This document shows, piece by piece, positions 33,734-41,640 of a stretch of 64,000 bases of DNA. Below the pieces are notes generated by a model. That model did no database searches, had not been told where the DNA came from, and saw only the letters and a program-made list of their open reading frames with translations. The DNA comes from Pseudoxanthomonas sp. (GTDB lineage: Bacteria > Pseudomonadota > Gammaproteobacteria > Xanthomonadales > Xanthomonadaceae), in NCBI RefSeq assembly GCF_035999195.1, contig NZ_DASYGY010000009.1, forward strand, positions 124,001 through 188,000, in the 5' to 3' direction. How positions within the stretch are numbered: position 1 is the first letter of the stretch; each line of letters opens with the position of its first letter. The translations under genes were made by a program, and so were the position numbers.

Positions 33734-34048
33734 ATGAAACGTTATGCCTCCCTCTCGATGATGGCCCTGTTCCTGATCTCTGGCGCGGCCTTCGCCGGCG
33801 GCCAGACCACCACGCCCACCACCGACCACGGTCAGCACAAGCCGATGGATCACAAGAAGCAGGAGCATGGTCAGCACAAGCCGGCCGCGGCCGATGCCGA
33901 TTTCACCAAGCTCGATGCCAACAAGGACGGCTCGCTGTCCAAGGAAGAGCTGGCCAAGCACAAGCTGGCGCCCCACTTTGGCATGCTCGATAGCAACAAG
34001 GACGGCAAGCTGAGCCCGCAGGAATTCGCTGCCGGCAAGGGTATGTAA
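33734..34048 (+). CDS. Small exported EF-hand protein
   Basis: This 104-residue protein starts at an ATG preceded by AAGGAG. It has a signal peptide (MMALFLISGAAFAGG), a His/Lys stretch (HGQHKPMDHKKQEHGQHKP) and two EF-hand loops, DANKDGSLSKEE and DSNKDGKLSPQE. EF-hands bind calcium; the His stretch could bind copper. Proteins of this type are frequent in Xanthomonadaceae copper clusters but their role is not established. It starts 28 bp after copF. Confidence 0.8.
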   Translation: MKRYASLSMMALFLISGAAFAGGQTTTPTTDHGQHKPMDHKKQEHGQHKPAAADADFTKLDANKDGSLSKEELAKHKLAPHFGMLDSNKDGKLSPQEFAAGKGM

Positions 34049-34058
34049 CTGCTATCTC

Positions 34059-34086
34059 CCCGGGGGCTGGGTCCTTGGCCCCCGGG
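34059..34086 (+). terminator. GC-rich hairpin after the EF-hand gene
   Basis: CCCGGGGGC and GCCCCCGGG form a 9-bp stem with a 10-base loop. There is no T-tract, so termination may be partial. Confidence 0.5.
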
Positions 34087-34122
34087 ATTCGGCGATGTTC
34101 TGCTATTCCCACGGAGATCGAC

Positions 34123-34647
34123 ATGTCTTCTTCGCACGGTAAGCACGAAAGCACGCACACGCAGCATCTAGGGCAACACGCCTCGCAAGGAAGTCCCGGT
34201 CAGACGCATCAGGGGCACTACGGTCGCCTGCTGCTGATGATGGCCCTGTCGTTCTTGGCTATGTACGCCCTGATGTATGCCATGGTCGATCAGTGGGCCA
34301 ACGTCTATCACAACGTCAACCAGCTCTACATGGCAGGGCTAATGGCTGCGCCGATGCTGTTGATCGAGCTTTGGCTCATGTCCAGCATGTACCCCGATCG
34401 TCGGCGTAACCTGATCCTGGCCAGCGTGACCGTGGCGTTCATGCTGTTCTGTTGGTGGGGAATCCGTACGCAGGCCGCGGTGACTGATCGGCAGTTCATC
34501 CGCTCTATGATTCCCCATCATGCCGGCGCCATCCTGATGTGCGAAGAAAACCGCCTGAAGGATCCCGAGCTGACCAGACTCTGCCTGGACATCATCACCT
34601 CGCAGAAGCAAGAGATCGCCCAGATGAAGCAACTTCTCGCCAATTGA
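34123..34647 (+). CDS. DUF305 membrane-anchored protein
   Basis: This 174-residue protein starts at the ATG after GGAGATCG. A His-rich N-terminus (HGKHESTHTQHLGQH) precedes three hydrophobic helices. The DUF305 signature follows: QFIRSMIPHHAGAILMCEEN (about residues 125-144), then SQKQEIAQMKQLL. DUF305 proteins are ferritin-like helical proteins often found in copper and other metal clusters. The HH pair and downstream Glu residues could bind metal. It is the last gene of the copper block on the plus strand and is convergent with the mer genes. Confidence 0.82.
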   Translation: MSSSHGKHESTHTQHLGQHASQGSPGQTHQGHYGRLLLMMALSFLAMYALMYAMVDQWANVYHNVNQLYMAGLMAAPMLLIELWLMSSMYPDRRRNLILASVTVAFMLFCWWGIRTQAAVTDRQFIRSMIPHHAGAILMCEENRLKDPELTRLCLDIITSQKQEIAQMKQLLAN

Positions 34648-34722
34648 TCGCGGTGACGTCTGCTGTCTACTTGCGCCGCTCAAAGACTAGGTAAAACGGT
34701 GTCCCCGCCCAGGAGGGGTTAG

Positions 34723-34935
34723 CTAGGCTGCGCCAGAACAGCAGGAGCTGTGCCGTTGAATAGGCGGGCACGGCACCGTGCCGTAAGAACAGAAAACGCA
34801 GCAATCGCCTGTTTTGGGCTGAATCAACTTATTGCAGTTCACGCATTCATAGAAGAACTGACATGAGTCTGTGGACATGGTCTCTGTTGCCCGATGACCG
34901 CATACAGGGCAAGTCAAGGTGCTGGCCAGTTGCAT
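34723..34935 (-). CDS. GDCCVxC-type small zinc-ribbon protein
   Basis: This 70-residue protein has a CPVCGH pair, an FYECVNCNKLI pair and the signature GDCCVFCSYGTVPCPP, then a final CC. This is the GDCCVxC (seleno)protein family, small Cys-rich proteins found with mer and arsenic genes; here all sites are Cys. The ATG at 34935 lies just after the merP stop (TGAC-ATG). It is the last gene of the merTP transcript. It may carry mercury in the cytoplasm, but its function is unproven. Confidence 0.8.
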   Translation of the reverse strand: MQLASTLTCPVCGHRATETMSTDSCQFFYECVNCNKLIQPKTGDCCVFCSYGTVPCPPIQRHSSCCSGAA

Positions 34936-34936
34936 G

Positions 34937-35230
34937 TCAGCCACTTTCCGATCCTGTCTTGATGGTCGCTGGAAAACCGGCGTCAGTGATCGCCTTTGCT
35001 ATTCTCGCTGAATCCACGATTTTCGCATCAAAAATAACGGTCACTGTTCCAGCCCGTGTGTCTACCTGAGTGGACGTTACCCCAGGCACCTTGTCCAAGG
35101 CCTTCTCGATGGTAATGCTGCATGCCGGACACGTCATGTTCTCCACATGCAACATGACCCGTTGAGGTGTGATGGCCCAAGCCGCCGACATCCAGATCGT
35201 CATGATCAGACCAAGAAGCATTGCGCGCAT
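34937..35230 (-). CDS. merP: MerP-like periplasmic mercury-binding protein
   Basis: This 97-residue protein has a signal peptide (MLLGLIMTIWMSAAWA) and a heavy-metal-associated domain with NMTCPACSITIEKAL (about residues 31-45), the MerP CxxC site. It binds Hg(II) in the periplasm and hands it to MerT. AAGGAG precedes the ATG. It lies between merT (10 bp) and the GDCCVxC gene. It could bind another soft metal, but the neighbours favour mercury. Confidence 0.88.
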   Translation of the reverse strand: MRAMLLGLIMTIWMSAAWAITPQRVMLHVENMTCPACSITIEKALDKVPGVTSTQVDTRAGTVTVIFDAKIVDSARIAKAITDAGFPATIKTGSESG

Positions 35231-35240
35231 AAAGTGCTCC

Positions 35241-35603
35241 TTACAAGAACCAGCTAATGTAATAGGGAAAGAGTAGCAACAGCACGATCCCGCTGGCGGC
35301 CATCCAGAGCCAACGACGGCGGCGCCTTAGTGATGGGGTATCCGTGCAGCCACCGTCATTGCTGCACCGCTGCGCGCCTGAGCGATACTGGGTCCAAAAC
35401 GCCCAAGCCAAGCAAAGTATGGTGAGCGCGCTCAACCAAGGGCGCCAGACGTCAAAGGCCGTGAGGTTAGCGATCCATGCTCCGCTGATTCCCATTAAGA
35501 CCAGCACCAGCGGCACCACGCAGCATATTGACGCGCCAACAGCGGCAACCGCCGCGCCCCAAAGAGGTGGCAAAAAGGACTTGGGAGGACGATGCTGACT
35601 CAT
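35241..35603 (-). CDS. merT: MerT-like mercury transporter
   Basis: This 120-residue inner-membrane protein has three hydrophobic segments. The first carries the paired cysteines of MerT (AAVGASICCVVPLVLVLMG, about residues 19-37). A cytoplasmic or periplasmic Cys pair (AQRCSNDGGC, about 77-86) follows, as in MerT. It brings Hg(II) from MerP into the cytoplasm. It is the first gene behind the mer operator. Confidence 0.88.
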   Translation of the reverse strand: MSQHRPPKSFLPPLWGAAVAAVGASICCVVPLVLVLMGISGAWIANLTAFDVWRPWLSALTILCLAWAFWTQYRSGAQRCSNDGGCTDTPSLRRRRRWLWMAASGIVLLLLFPYYISWFL

Positions 35604-35610
35604 GGCAGTA

Positions 35611-35641
35611 TGTTATTCTCCGTACCATGGTACGGAGTCAA
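35611..35641 (-). promoter_or_regulatory. mer operator/promoter
   Basis: On the minus strand TTGACT (35641-35636) and ATAACA (35616-35611) are spaced by 19 bp. Between and over them lies the perfect dyad CTCCGTAC-CATG-GTACGGAG (35618-35637), the classical MerR site. It controls merT-merP and, divergently, merR. Confidence 0.9.
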
Positions 35642-35650
35642 GCAGTGATC

Positions 35651-36049
35651 ATGAGTGCCATGACCATCGGTCGGCTGGCAAAGGCCGCGGATGTACATAT
35701 CGAGACGATTCGCTATTACCAGCGGCGGGGCTTGCTTCCTGAGCCCGAACGTCCACAACGCGGTGTACGGCGCTATGGTGAGGCTGATGTTAGCCGGCTT
35801 AGATTTATCCGACGAGCTCAGGCGGCCGGGTTCCGTCTTGATGAGATAGCTAGTTTGTTGCAGATCGAGGGCAGGGGCGCGTGTGAGCAAACCCGATTGC
35901 TGACGGAACAGAAGTTGAGCGAAGTCCGCCAGCGCATTGAAGATTTGCGTTTGTTGGAGACCGGGCTGAAACAATTGGTAGACGAATGCCAAGCCTCCGC
36001 GGGTGATGCTTGCCCCGCGCTAGATCGGTTGGCAAGGACAAGTCGGTAG
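35651..36049 (+). CDS. merR: MerR, mercury-responsive regulator
   Basis: This 132-residue regulator has a winged helix (MTIGRLAKAADVHIETIRYY) and the Hg-binding cysteines C78, C113 and C121 (GACEQTR, DECQAS and DACPAL). That matches the C82/C117/C126 triad of Tn501 MerR. It represses, then activates the divergent merTP promoter when Hg(II) binds. Starts at 35651 or 35660 are both possible; neither has a strong ribosome site. It is convergent with hutG, with 2 bp between the two stops. Confidence 0.88.
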   Translation: MSAMTIGRLAKAADVHIETIRYYQRRGLLPEPERPQRGVRRYGEADVSRLRFIRRAQAAGFRLDEIASLLQIEGRGACEQTRLLTEQKLSEVRQRIEDLRLLETGLKQLVDECQASAGDACPALDRLARTSR

Positions 36050-36051
36050 CC

Positions 36052-37017
36052 TCAAGCCATAGAGTTCAGCTGCCCGCTCCTGTTGAGCGCCGGTCGTACC
36101 GCGCTACAGGCGCGGTGGATTAGGCGAGCGGCTATGCGCGCAGTAGCTTGATCTAAGTCCAAGGGCGGACACAGCTCAGCCACATCCATCAACCGCACCT
36201 TTCCTGAAGCCAGGATCAAGTCCATCAATGCTTCCACGACCTCTAGGCTCACGCCTCTTGGATTAGGCGCGCTCACACCCGGAGCAGTGGCTTGCGGCAA
36301 TACATCCAGGCACAGGGTCAGGTAGATTACGTCCACCGCATCACACCAGCGATTCACCACTTCCGCTTGTGCGTGCCAATTCCACGCGTTTAGGGCGTCA
36401 TCGGTGATGTAGTGGGCGCCCTCACGTTCGGCCGTAGCGAACAAGCGCGGTGTATTGCTGGAGCGACTGACGCCAATGCAGTGGTACTGGAGCGGCGTGG
36501 CACTCCTGTGGGCGTGCTCCAATGCTTGAAGGAAGGGCGTGCCGGAACTCGCACACCCCTGCTCGCGTAAATCGAAATGAGCATCGAAGTTGAAAATGCC
36601 GATTCGCGATGGTGATGGTCCGAGGTGGCCGCACAGGGCCGCATAGCTGGCATAGCCAATTTCGTGACCTCCGCCTAAGCCGACGACCCAATGCCCGCTA
36701 TCCAAGAGTTGTTGGGCGCGCTGGGAGTAGTGGGCCTGTGCCAGCTCCAGGGCACGATCCTCGCAGACGATATTGCCTGCGTCGTAAAGAGGGCAGGGTT
36801 GTAGCACGGGCAGGTTGGCCAACGTCCTGCGAAGTGCATCGGGCCCTTGTGCAGCACCTGGCCGTCCGGCATTGCGACGAATGCCTTCATCGCTGGCAAA
36901 GCCCAGCAGGGCAATGCCAGGAGCGCCAAGATCCGGGTCCGACGCCACCACCTGATGCCAGCGCTGGGTATCGGCCGACAACGGCAGATCCACGCGCCCC
37001 GCCCATGCAGGATTCAC
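36052..37017 (-). CDS. hutG: Formimidoylglutamase
   Basis: This protein of about 321 residues belongs to the arginase/ureohydrolase family. Metal ligands are visible in GLGGGHEIGYA and NFDAHFDLR. The later DxD ligand site reads LTLCLDVLPQA, where Leu and Cys occupy positions that are usually Ser/Asp. HutG hydrolyses N-formimidoyl-glutamate to glutamate and formamide, the last step of histidine degradation. A GTG at 37017 overlapping the hutH stop (GTGA) is chosen as start; the frame is open to 37041. Confidence 0.85.
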   Translation of the reverse strand: MNPAWAGRVDLPLSADTQRWHQVVASDPDLGAPGIALLGFASDEGIRRNAGRPGAAQGPDALRRTLANLPVLQPCPLYDAGNIVCEDRALELAQAHYSQRAQQLLDSGHWVVGLGGGHEIGYASYAALCGHLGPSPSRIGIFNFDAHFDLREQGCASSGTPFLQALEHAHRSATPLQYHCIGVSRSSNTPRLFATAEREGAHYITDDALNAWNWHAQAEVVNRWCDAVDVIYLTLCLDVLPQATAPGVSAPNPRGVSLEVVEALMDLILASGKVRLMDVAELCPPLDLDQATARIAARLIHRACSAVRPALNRSGQLNSMA

Positions 37018-38543
37018 CTGCCCGTCTCCTGCAATGGCCACTCCAGGAACGGTTGCAGCCCCCCTCGTTGGATGAAGGCCTCGATGGCCTGCATCTCGGG
37101 GGCCAGATAGCGGTCCTCGTCGTAGCGGGGTACCAGGGCGCGTACCTGCGCGTGCACCGCTTCCAAAGCCTGCGAAGACTGCAGCGGCCGTCGGAACTCG
37201 ATGCCTTGGCAGGCGGCAAGCATTTCGATGGCCACGATGCGACGCACGTTATCGGCCACCTCGCGAGACTTGCGCGCGGCGAAGGTCGCCATGCTGACAT
37301 GGTCCTCCTGGTTGGCCGAGGTCGGCAAAGAATCCACGCTGGCGGGATGGGAGAGGGTTTTGTTTTCGCTGGCCAGTGCAGCGGCGGTCACGTGGGCGAT
37401 CATGAAACCTGAATTGACGCCCGGGTTGGCCACCAGGAATGCGGGCAGACCTGACAAAGTCGAATCGATCAACAAGGCAATCCGGCGCTCGGCTAAGGCA
37501 CCGATCTCCGACACTGCCATGGTCAGTTGATCCGCAGCAAAGGCCACGGGCTCGGCGTGGAAGTTGCCACCCGAGATCACTTCGCTGGTATCGGTGAAGA
37601 CCAGTGGGTTATCAGAGACCGCGTTGGCCTCTGTCCACAACACTTGTGCCACATGTTGCATCACGTCGCGTATGGCCCCCATCACCTGAGGCTGGCACCT
37701 GAGACTGTAAGGATCCTGCACACGCGTGTCGTTCTGACGATGCGACTCACGGATCGCGCTACCGGCCAGCAGGCGAAGGTAGTGCTTGGCCACGACAATC
37801 TGGCCCGGCTGGCCACGCACGGCATGGATGCGCGGATCGAAGGGCGAGTCAGAGCCGCAGGCGGCATCGACGCTCATCGCGCCGCTCAACACGGCAGCTG
37901 AGTAGATCTGCTCTGCCGCGAACAGCGCCATCAATGCAATGCCGGTGGATACCTGCGTGCCGTTGAGCAGGGCCAGCCCCTCCTTGGCCGCCAGCCGGAT
38001 CGGGGTGATGCCCGCGTGTTCCAGCGCCTGGCTGGCGGGCAGCACCTGTCCGTCAACCCGCACGTGGCCTTCGCCCATGGCTGCCAACGTCAGGTGCGCC
38101 AACGGTGCCAGATCGCCGGAGGCGCCTACTGAGCCTTGGGCAGGAATGCAGGGCCAGATCTGTGCGTTGTAGATCGCCACTAGCGTAGCCAGCGTCTGCT
38201 CGCGTACGCCCGAGTAGCCTCGGGCCAGAGACGCGATCTTGGTGGCGAAGATCAGTCGTACGCAGGCGTCATCGAGCAGCGGGCCCATGCCAACGGCATG
38301 GGAGCGCACCAGGTTGGTCTGCAGTTGCTCCAATTGCTCGCGCGCTATGTGGACCTTGGCCAGCTTGCCAAAGCCGGTGTTGATGCCATAGGCAGGCTCA
38401 CCGGCCACCACGATGGCCTGGACGGCTTGGGAAGAGGCGCGCACCTGATCCCAACAGGCGGGGTCCAGTGCGATGGGGGCGGCACCTTCGGCGATCTGCC
38501 GCAGCTGCGCCAAGGTCACTTGGCCAGGCGTCAAGTTCAGCAT
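37014..38543 (-). CDS. hutH: Histidine ammonia-lyase
   Basis: This 509-residue enzyme shows the MIO prosthetic-group triad A141-S142-G143 in GSVGASGDLAPLAH, plus the active-site YGINTGFGKLA (residues 52-62). It removes ammonia from L-histidine to form urocanate, the first step of the Hut pathway. The ATG at 38543 has GGAG 8 bases upstream. The gene overlaps the hutU stop region and is coupled to hutG downstream. Length and motifs are typical. Confidence 0.95.
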   Translation of the reverse strand: MLNLTPGQVTLAQLRQIAEGAAPIALDPACWDQVRASSQAVQAIVVAGEPAYGINTGFGKLAKVHIAREQLEQLQTNLVRSHAVGMGPLLDDACVRLIFATKIASLARGYSGVREQTLATLVAIYNAQIWPCIPAQGSVGASGDLAPLAHLTLAAMGEGHVRVDGQVLPASQALEHAGITPIRLAAKEGLALLNGTQVSTGIALMALFAAEQIYSAAVLSGAMSVDAACGSDSPFDPRIHAVRGQPGQIVVAKHYLRLLAGSAIRESHRQNDTRVQDPYSLRCQPQVMGAIRDVMQHVAQVLWTEANAVSDNPLVFTDTSEVISGGNFHAEPVAFAADQLTMAVSEIGALAERRIALLIDSTLSGLPAFLVANPGVNSGFMIAHVTAAALASENKTLSHPASVDSLPTSANQEDHVSMATFAARKSREVADNVRRIVAIEMLAACQGIEFRRPLQSSQALEAVHAQVRALVPRYDEDRYLAPEMQAIEAFIQRGGLQPFLEWPLQETGR

Positions 38544-38548
38544 GATGC

Positions 38549-40240
38549 TCACTCCAGGATGGCCGGCAAGATCAACTCATGCTCACGCGCGCACGCCAAT
38601 GCTTGCTCGTAGCCGGCATCAGCATGGCGCATGACCCCGGTGGCCGGATCGTTCCATAGCACGCGCGCCAGCCGCCGGTCGGCTTGTTCAGTGCCATCGC
38701 AGACGATGACTACACCCGAATGCTGCGAAAACCCCATGCCCACGCCGCCTCCGTGATGCAGGCTTACCCACGTGGCGCCGCCACTGGTGGCCAGCAGGGC
38801 ATTGAGCAGCGGCCAATCCGATACCGCATCGGAACCATCACGCATGCCTTCGGTTTCGCGGTTGGGGCTGGCGACCGAGCCACAATCCAGATGATCACGC
38901 CCAATCACGATGGGCGCCTTCAATTCGCCGTTACGCACCATTTCATTGAATGCCAAAGCCGCTTTGTGTCGCTCGCCCAGACCCAGCCAGCAAATGCGGG
39001 CAGGCAGGCCTTGGAACGCGATGCGCTCCCGCGCCTGATCCAGCCACTGGTGAAGATGCGTGTTATCCGGAAACAGCTCTTTGACCTTGGCATCGGTCTT
39101 GTAGATATCTTCCGGGTCGCCGCTGAGGGCCACCCATCGGAAAGGCCCCATGCCCCGGCAGAAGAGCGGACGGATACAGGCGGGCACGAAGCCAGGGAAG
39201 GCGAAGGCATTGTCCACGCCTTGATCCAGGGCCACTTGCCGGATGTTGTTGCCGTAGTCGATCGTCGGCACGCCCAGCGCGTGGAAATCAAGCATGGCGC
39301 GTACGTGCGTGGCGCACGAGGCGGCCGCGGCCTGCGCCAATTCACGGCGTTGGCCGTCGCTGCCCGCCCGGGCCTGCTCCCACTGCGACACCGTCCATCC
39401 CGACGGCAGATACCCGTTGATCAGGTCATGCGCCGAGGTCTGATCGGTCACCGCATGGGGGCGGGCGCCGCCATTGCGTGCAAGAGCGACGAACTGCGGG
39501 AGTAATTCGGCCGCATTGCCCAGCAATCCCACCGACACGGGGACTGGACTGCTTTCAATGATCTGCAGGGCCTGCTCGATGGAGGTGGCCTTGTGATCGA
39601 CATAGCGTGTGCGAATGCGAAAATCGATTCGCGACTCCTGACACTCGATCACGATGCTGCTGGCGCCGGCTAGCGTTGCGGCCAATGCTTGCGCGCCGCC
39701 CATACCGCCCAAGCCTGCGGTGAGGATCCACTTGTTCTGCCAGTTGCCACCGTAGTGCTGGCGACCCAGCTCAACGAACGTCTCGTAGGTTCCCTGCACG
39801 ATGCCCTGGCTACCGATGTAGATCCAGCTGCCGGCGGTCATCTGCCCGTACATCATCAAGCCCTTCTTATCGAGCTCGTTGAAATGCTCCCAAGTCGCCC
39901 AGTGGGGCACCAGGTTGGAGTTGGCGATCAGTACGCGCGGTGCATCCTTATGCGTGCGGAACACGCCTACCGGTTTTCCCGATTGCACCAACAAGGATTC
40001 ATCATCCTCAAGCGATCGCAACGTTTCCAAGATACGGTCAAAGCTTTTCCAGTCGCGCGCAGCACGACCGATGCCGCCGTAGACCACCAGGTCTTCCGGG
40101 CGCTCGGCAACATCGGGGTCCAGATTGTTCTGGATCATGCGGTAGGCCGCTTCAGTCAGCCAGCTCTTGCAGTGCAGCTGGGTGCCGATCGGAGCGCGAA
40201 CGGTGCGCGCAGGGGAAGCGGAGCGTTCCAAGGTATCCAT
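38549..40240 (-). CDS. hutU: Urocanate hydratase
   Basis: This 563-residue protein has the urocanase NAD-binding and active-site features: TAGLGGMGGAQALAATLAGA (NAD fold, about residues 174-193), and ICWLGLGERHKAAL with DHLDCGSVASPNRET (about 408-455), which contains the conserved Cys. It converts urocanate to imidazolonepropionate. GAGG precedes the ATG at 40240. It follows hutC by 7 bp and is coupled to hutH. The enzyme for the next step, HutI, is not encoded in the window. Confidence 0.95.
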   Translation of the reverse strand: MDTLERSASPARTVRAPIGTQLHCKSWLTEAAYRMIQNNLDPDVAERPEDLVVYGGIGRAARDWKSFDRILETLRSLEDDESLLVQSGKPVGVFRTHKDAPRVLIANSNLVPHWATWEHFNELDKKGLMMYGQMTAGSWIYIGSQGIVQGTYETFVELGRQHYGGNWQNKWILTAGLGGMGGAQALAATLAGASSIVIECQESRIDFRIRTRYVDHKATSIEQALQIIESSPVPVSVGLLGNAAELLPQFVALARNGGARPHAVTDQTSAHDLINGYLPSGWTVSQWEQARAGSDGQRRELAQAAAASCATHVRAMLDFHALGVPTIDYGNNIRQVALDQGVDNAFAFPGFVPACIRPLFCRGMGPFRWVALSGDPEDIYKTDAKVKELFPDNTHLHQWLDQARERIAFQGLPARICWLGLGERHKAALAFNEMVRNGELKAPIVIGRDHLDCGSVASPNRETEGMRDGSDAVSDWPLLNALLATSGGATWVSLHHGGGVGMGFSQHSGVVIVCDGTEQADRRLARVLWNDPATGVMRHADAGYEQALACAREHELILPAILE

Positions 40241-40247
40241 CAAATCC

Positions 40248-40973
40248 TCAAGGGGTCAGGGGGGCGCCAACCTGGAAGGTGCCCACAAAGCGGTAACGAG
40301 ATGCCGGGTGAATCAACCGCACAAAGCTGGCCACCTGTCCGCGCGACCACGTACGTCGGGTCAGCACCAGCAACGGATCGCCTTCGTTGATCTTCAGTTG
40401 CGCAGCCAGACGCTTGCTGGCCGTCTCGGCTTCAATCACATGTTCGGCGCGCTCCAGCGGCGCAACGCGCATCAAGTACTGATGCGGAATCTCGGTGTGG
40501 AAATCGATGTCCAGGTAATCCGGCGCCACGCTGGGTTGCACAAAGCGATCCTCCAACTGCACGGGCTTGTCATCGCTGTGGTGGAGCAGGCGGCTGTGGA
40601 ACAGCTCCGTGCCCGGTGTCAGGCCGAAGTTGGTCGTCACACTGGAGCGCGCCTCGACCGTCTCGCAGATCAGCACCTGGACCGAGTGTGTCTGGCCGCG
40701 GGACTGAATCTCTTCGCGAATGTTGCGCACCTCAAACATCGCCGATTCGGCCTTGGGCCCCGCGACGAACGTGCCCACGCCTTGCACTCGGGTCAGCACG
40801 CCGGCGTCGGTTAACTCGCGCAGCGCTCGATTCACTGTCATGCGAGACAAGCCGAACTTGGCCGTCAGTTCGTTCTCGCTGGGGACGCGACTGCGCGCGG
40901 GCCAGTCGCCGTTGGTGATGTGACGCAGGATGAAGTGCTTGAGCTTCTGGTAGTGCGGCTTGGGTTCGTCCAT
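40248..40973 (-). CDS. hutC: HutC, GntR-family repressor of histidine utilisation
   Basis: This 241-residue regulator has an N-terminal GntR winged helix (RVPSENELTAKFGLSRMTVN) and a C-terminal UTRA ligand domain (AIFEVRNIREEI-like text, LFHSRLLHHSDDKPVQLEDR, YLMRVAPLERAEHVIEA). HutC proteins release DNA on binding urocanate. It is first in the hutC-hutU-hutH-hutG operon. Two candidate HutC sites lie in the 130-bp region shared with the plus-strand operon at 41104. Confidence 0.92.
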   Translation of the reverse strand: MDEPKPHYQKLKHFILRHITNGDWPARSRVPSENELTAKFGLSRMTVNRALRELTDAGVLTRVQGVGTFVAGPKAESAMFEVRNIREEIQSRGQTHSVQVLICETVEARSSVTTNFGLTPGTELFHSRLLHHSDDKPVQLEDRFVQPSVAPDYLDIDFHTEIPHQYLMRVAPLERAEHVIEAETASKRLAAQLKINEGDPLLVLTRRTWSRGQVASFVRLIHPASRYRFVGTFQVGAPLTP

Positions 40974-40988
40974 GGCCCAAGCATTACA

Positions 40989-41080
40989 TGTCTATACAAC
41001 CAGTCCAACCACTTTCGATGCTGTGCTGCACAAGCAGTTGACACTAAGAATTTCCTCGTGCTATTGCTGTGGTATAGACA
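40989..41080. promoter_or_regulatory. Two HutC-like sites between hutC and the CopL-like/TonB operon
   Basis: TGTCTATACA (40989-40998) and GTATAGACA (41072-41080) are inverted copies of one near-palindrome (TGT-x-TA-x-ACA), 83 bp apart, about eight helical turns. The first lies 16 bp upstream of the hutC start. The second overlaps TATAGA, preceded by TGG, a plausible extended -10 box for the CopL-like gene whose ATG is at 41104. A TTGACA at 41038 is also present. HutC could thus control both operons, possibly by looping. Confidence 0.6.
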
Positions 41081-41103
41081 ACCTACGGGTTCGCCACACG
41101 CTC

Positions 41104-41523
41104 ATGCCGTCGCTTCGCGTGCTACTGCGTATGTTCCTGATCCTCGTGCTCTGCGCGGATGGGATCCTGAGCGCGCAGGCCACCACGCGGATGGCCGTGC
41201 GGCATATTCCTCCCCCAGGTGCGGTGAATGGCACCCACTCGGTGCACGGCGGCGCGCGTGTCAATGAACGCGCCAAGATTAGTAACGATTGCAACAAAAT
41301 TCGTCCCGGTGGCAAGCAAGCCGGGCAGGGTGATCAGAACGATCATCAGTGCGACTGCAGCACCACCTCCTGCGACTGCAGCTGTGTGCTCACCTTCTTC
41401 GCCGGGCGTGTGCCGGTCATCTTTGCCGCCCAGCACGCCCTGACGAGCACCTACCTACCTACGCCTGAGTTGCCGCCGCTGCGACGACAGGTATCCCGGC
41501 TGTTCCGACCTCCCATCGGCTAA
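41104..41523 (+). CDS. CopL-like small exported protein ahead of a TonB receptor
   Basis: This 139-residue protein has a hydrophobic signal (LRMFLILVLCADGILSAQA) and a Cys cluster (DHQCDCSTTSCDCSCVL, about residues 79-95). It ends FRPPIG, as in CopL (26095). The His-rich section of true CopL is much reduced; the region before the Cys cluster is basic and Asn-rich. It is the first gene of the operon containing the 41641 TonB receptor. By analogy with CopL it may sense or bind metal and control the downstream genes. No function has been shown for this version. Confidence 0.65.
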   Translation: MPSLRVLLRMFLILVLCADGILSAQATTRMAVRHIPPPGAVNGTHSVHGGARVNERAKISNDCNKIRPGGKQAGQGDQNDHQCDCSTTSCDCSCVLTFFAGRVPVIFAAQHALTSTYLPTPELPPLRRQVSRLFRPPIG

Positions 41524-41640
41524 TGCTGCTTGGTCGCCATTGATTGGCGACGTCTACGCACGCCCTGATGTCGCATAGGCCCCCACGTCTGGGGCACCAG
41601 GGTCATACGCATGCATTGCCCTTCGGGGGAGAGAGAACCC

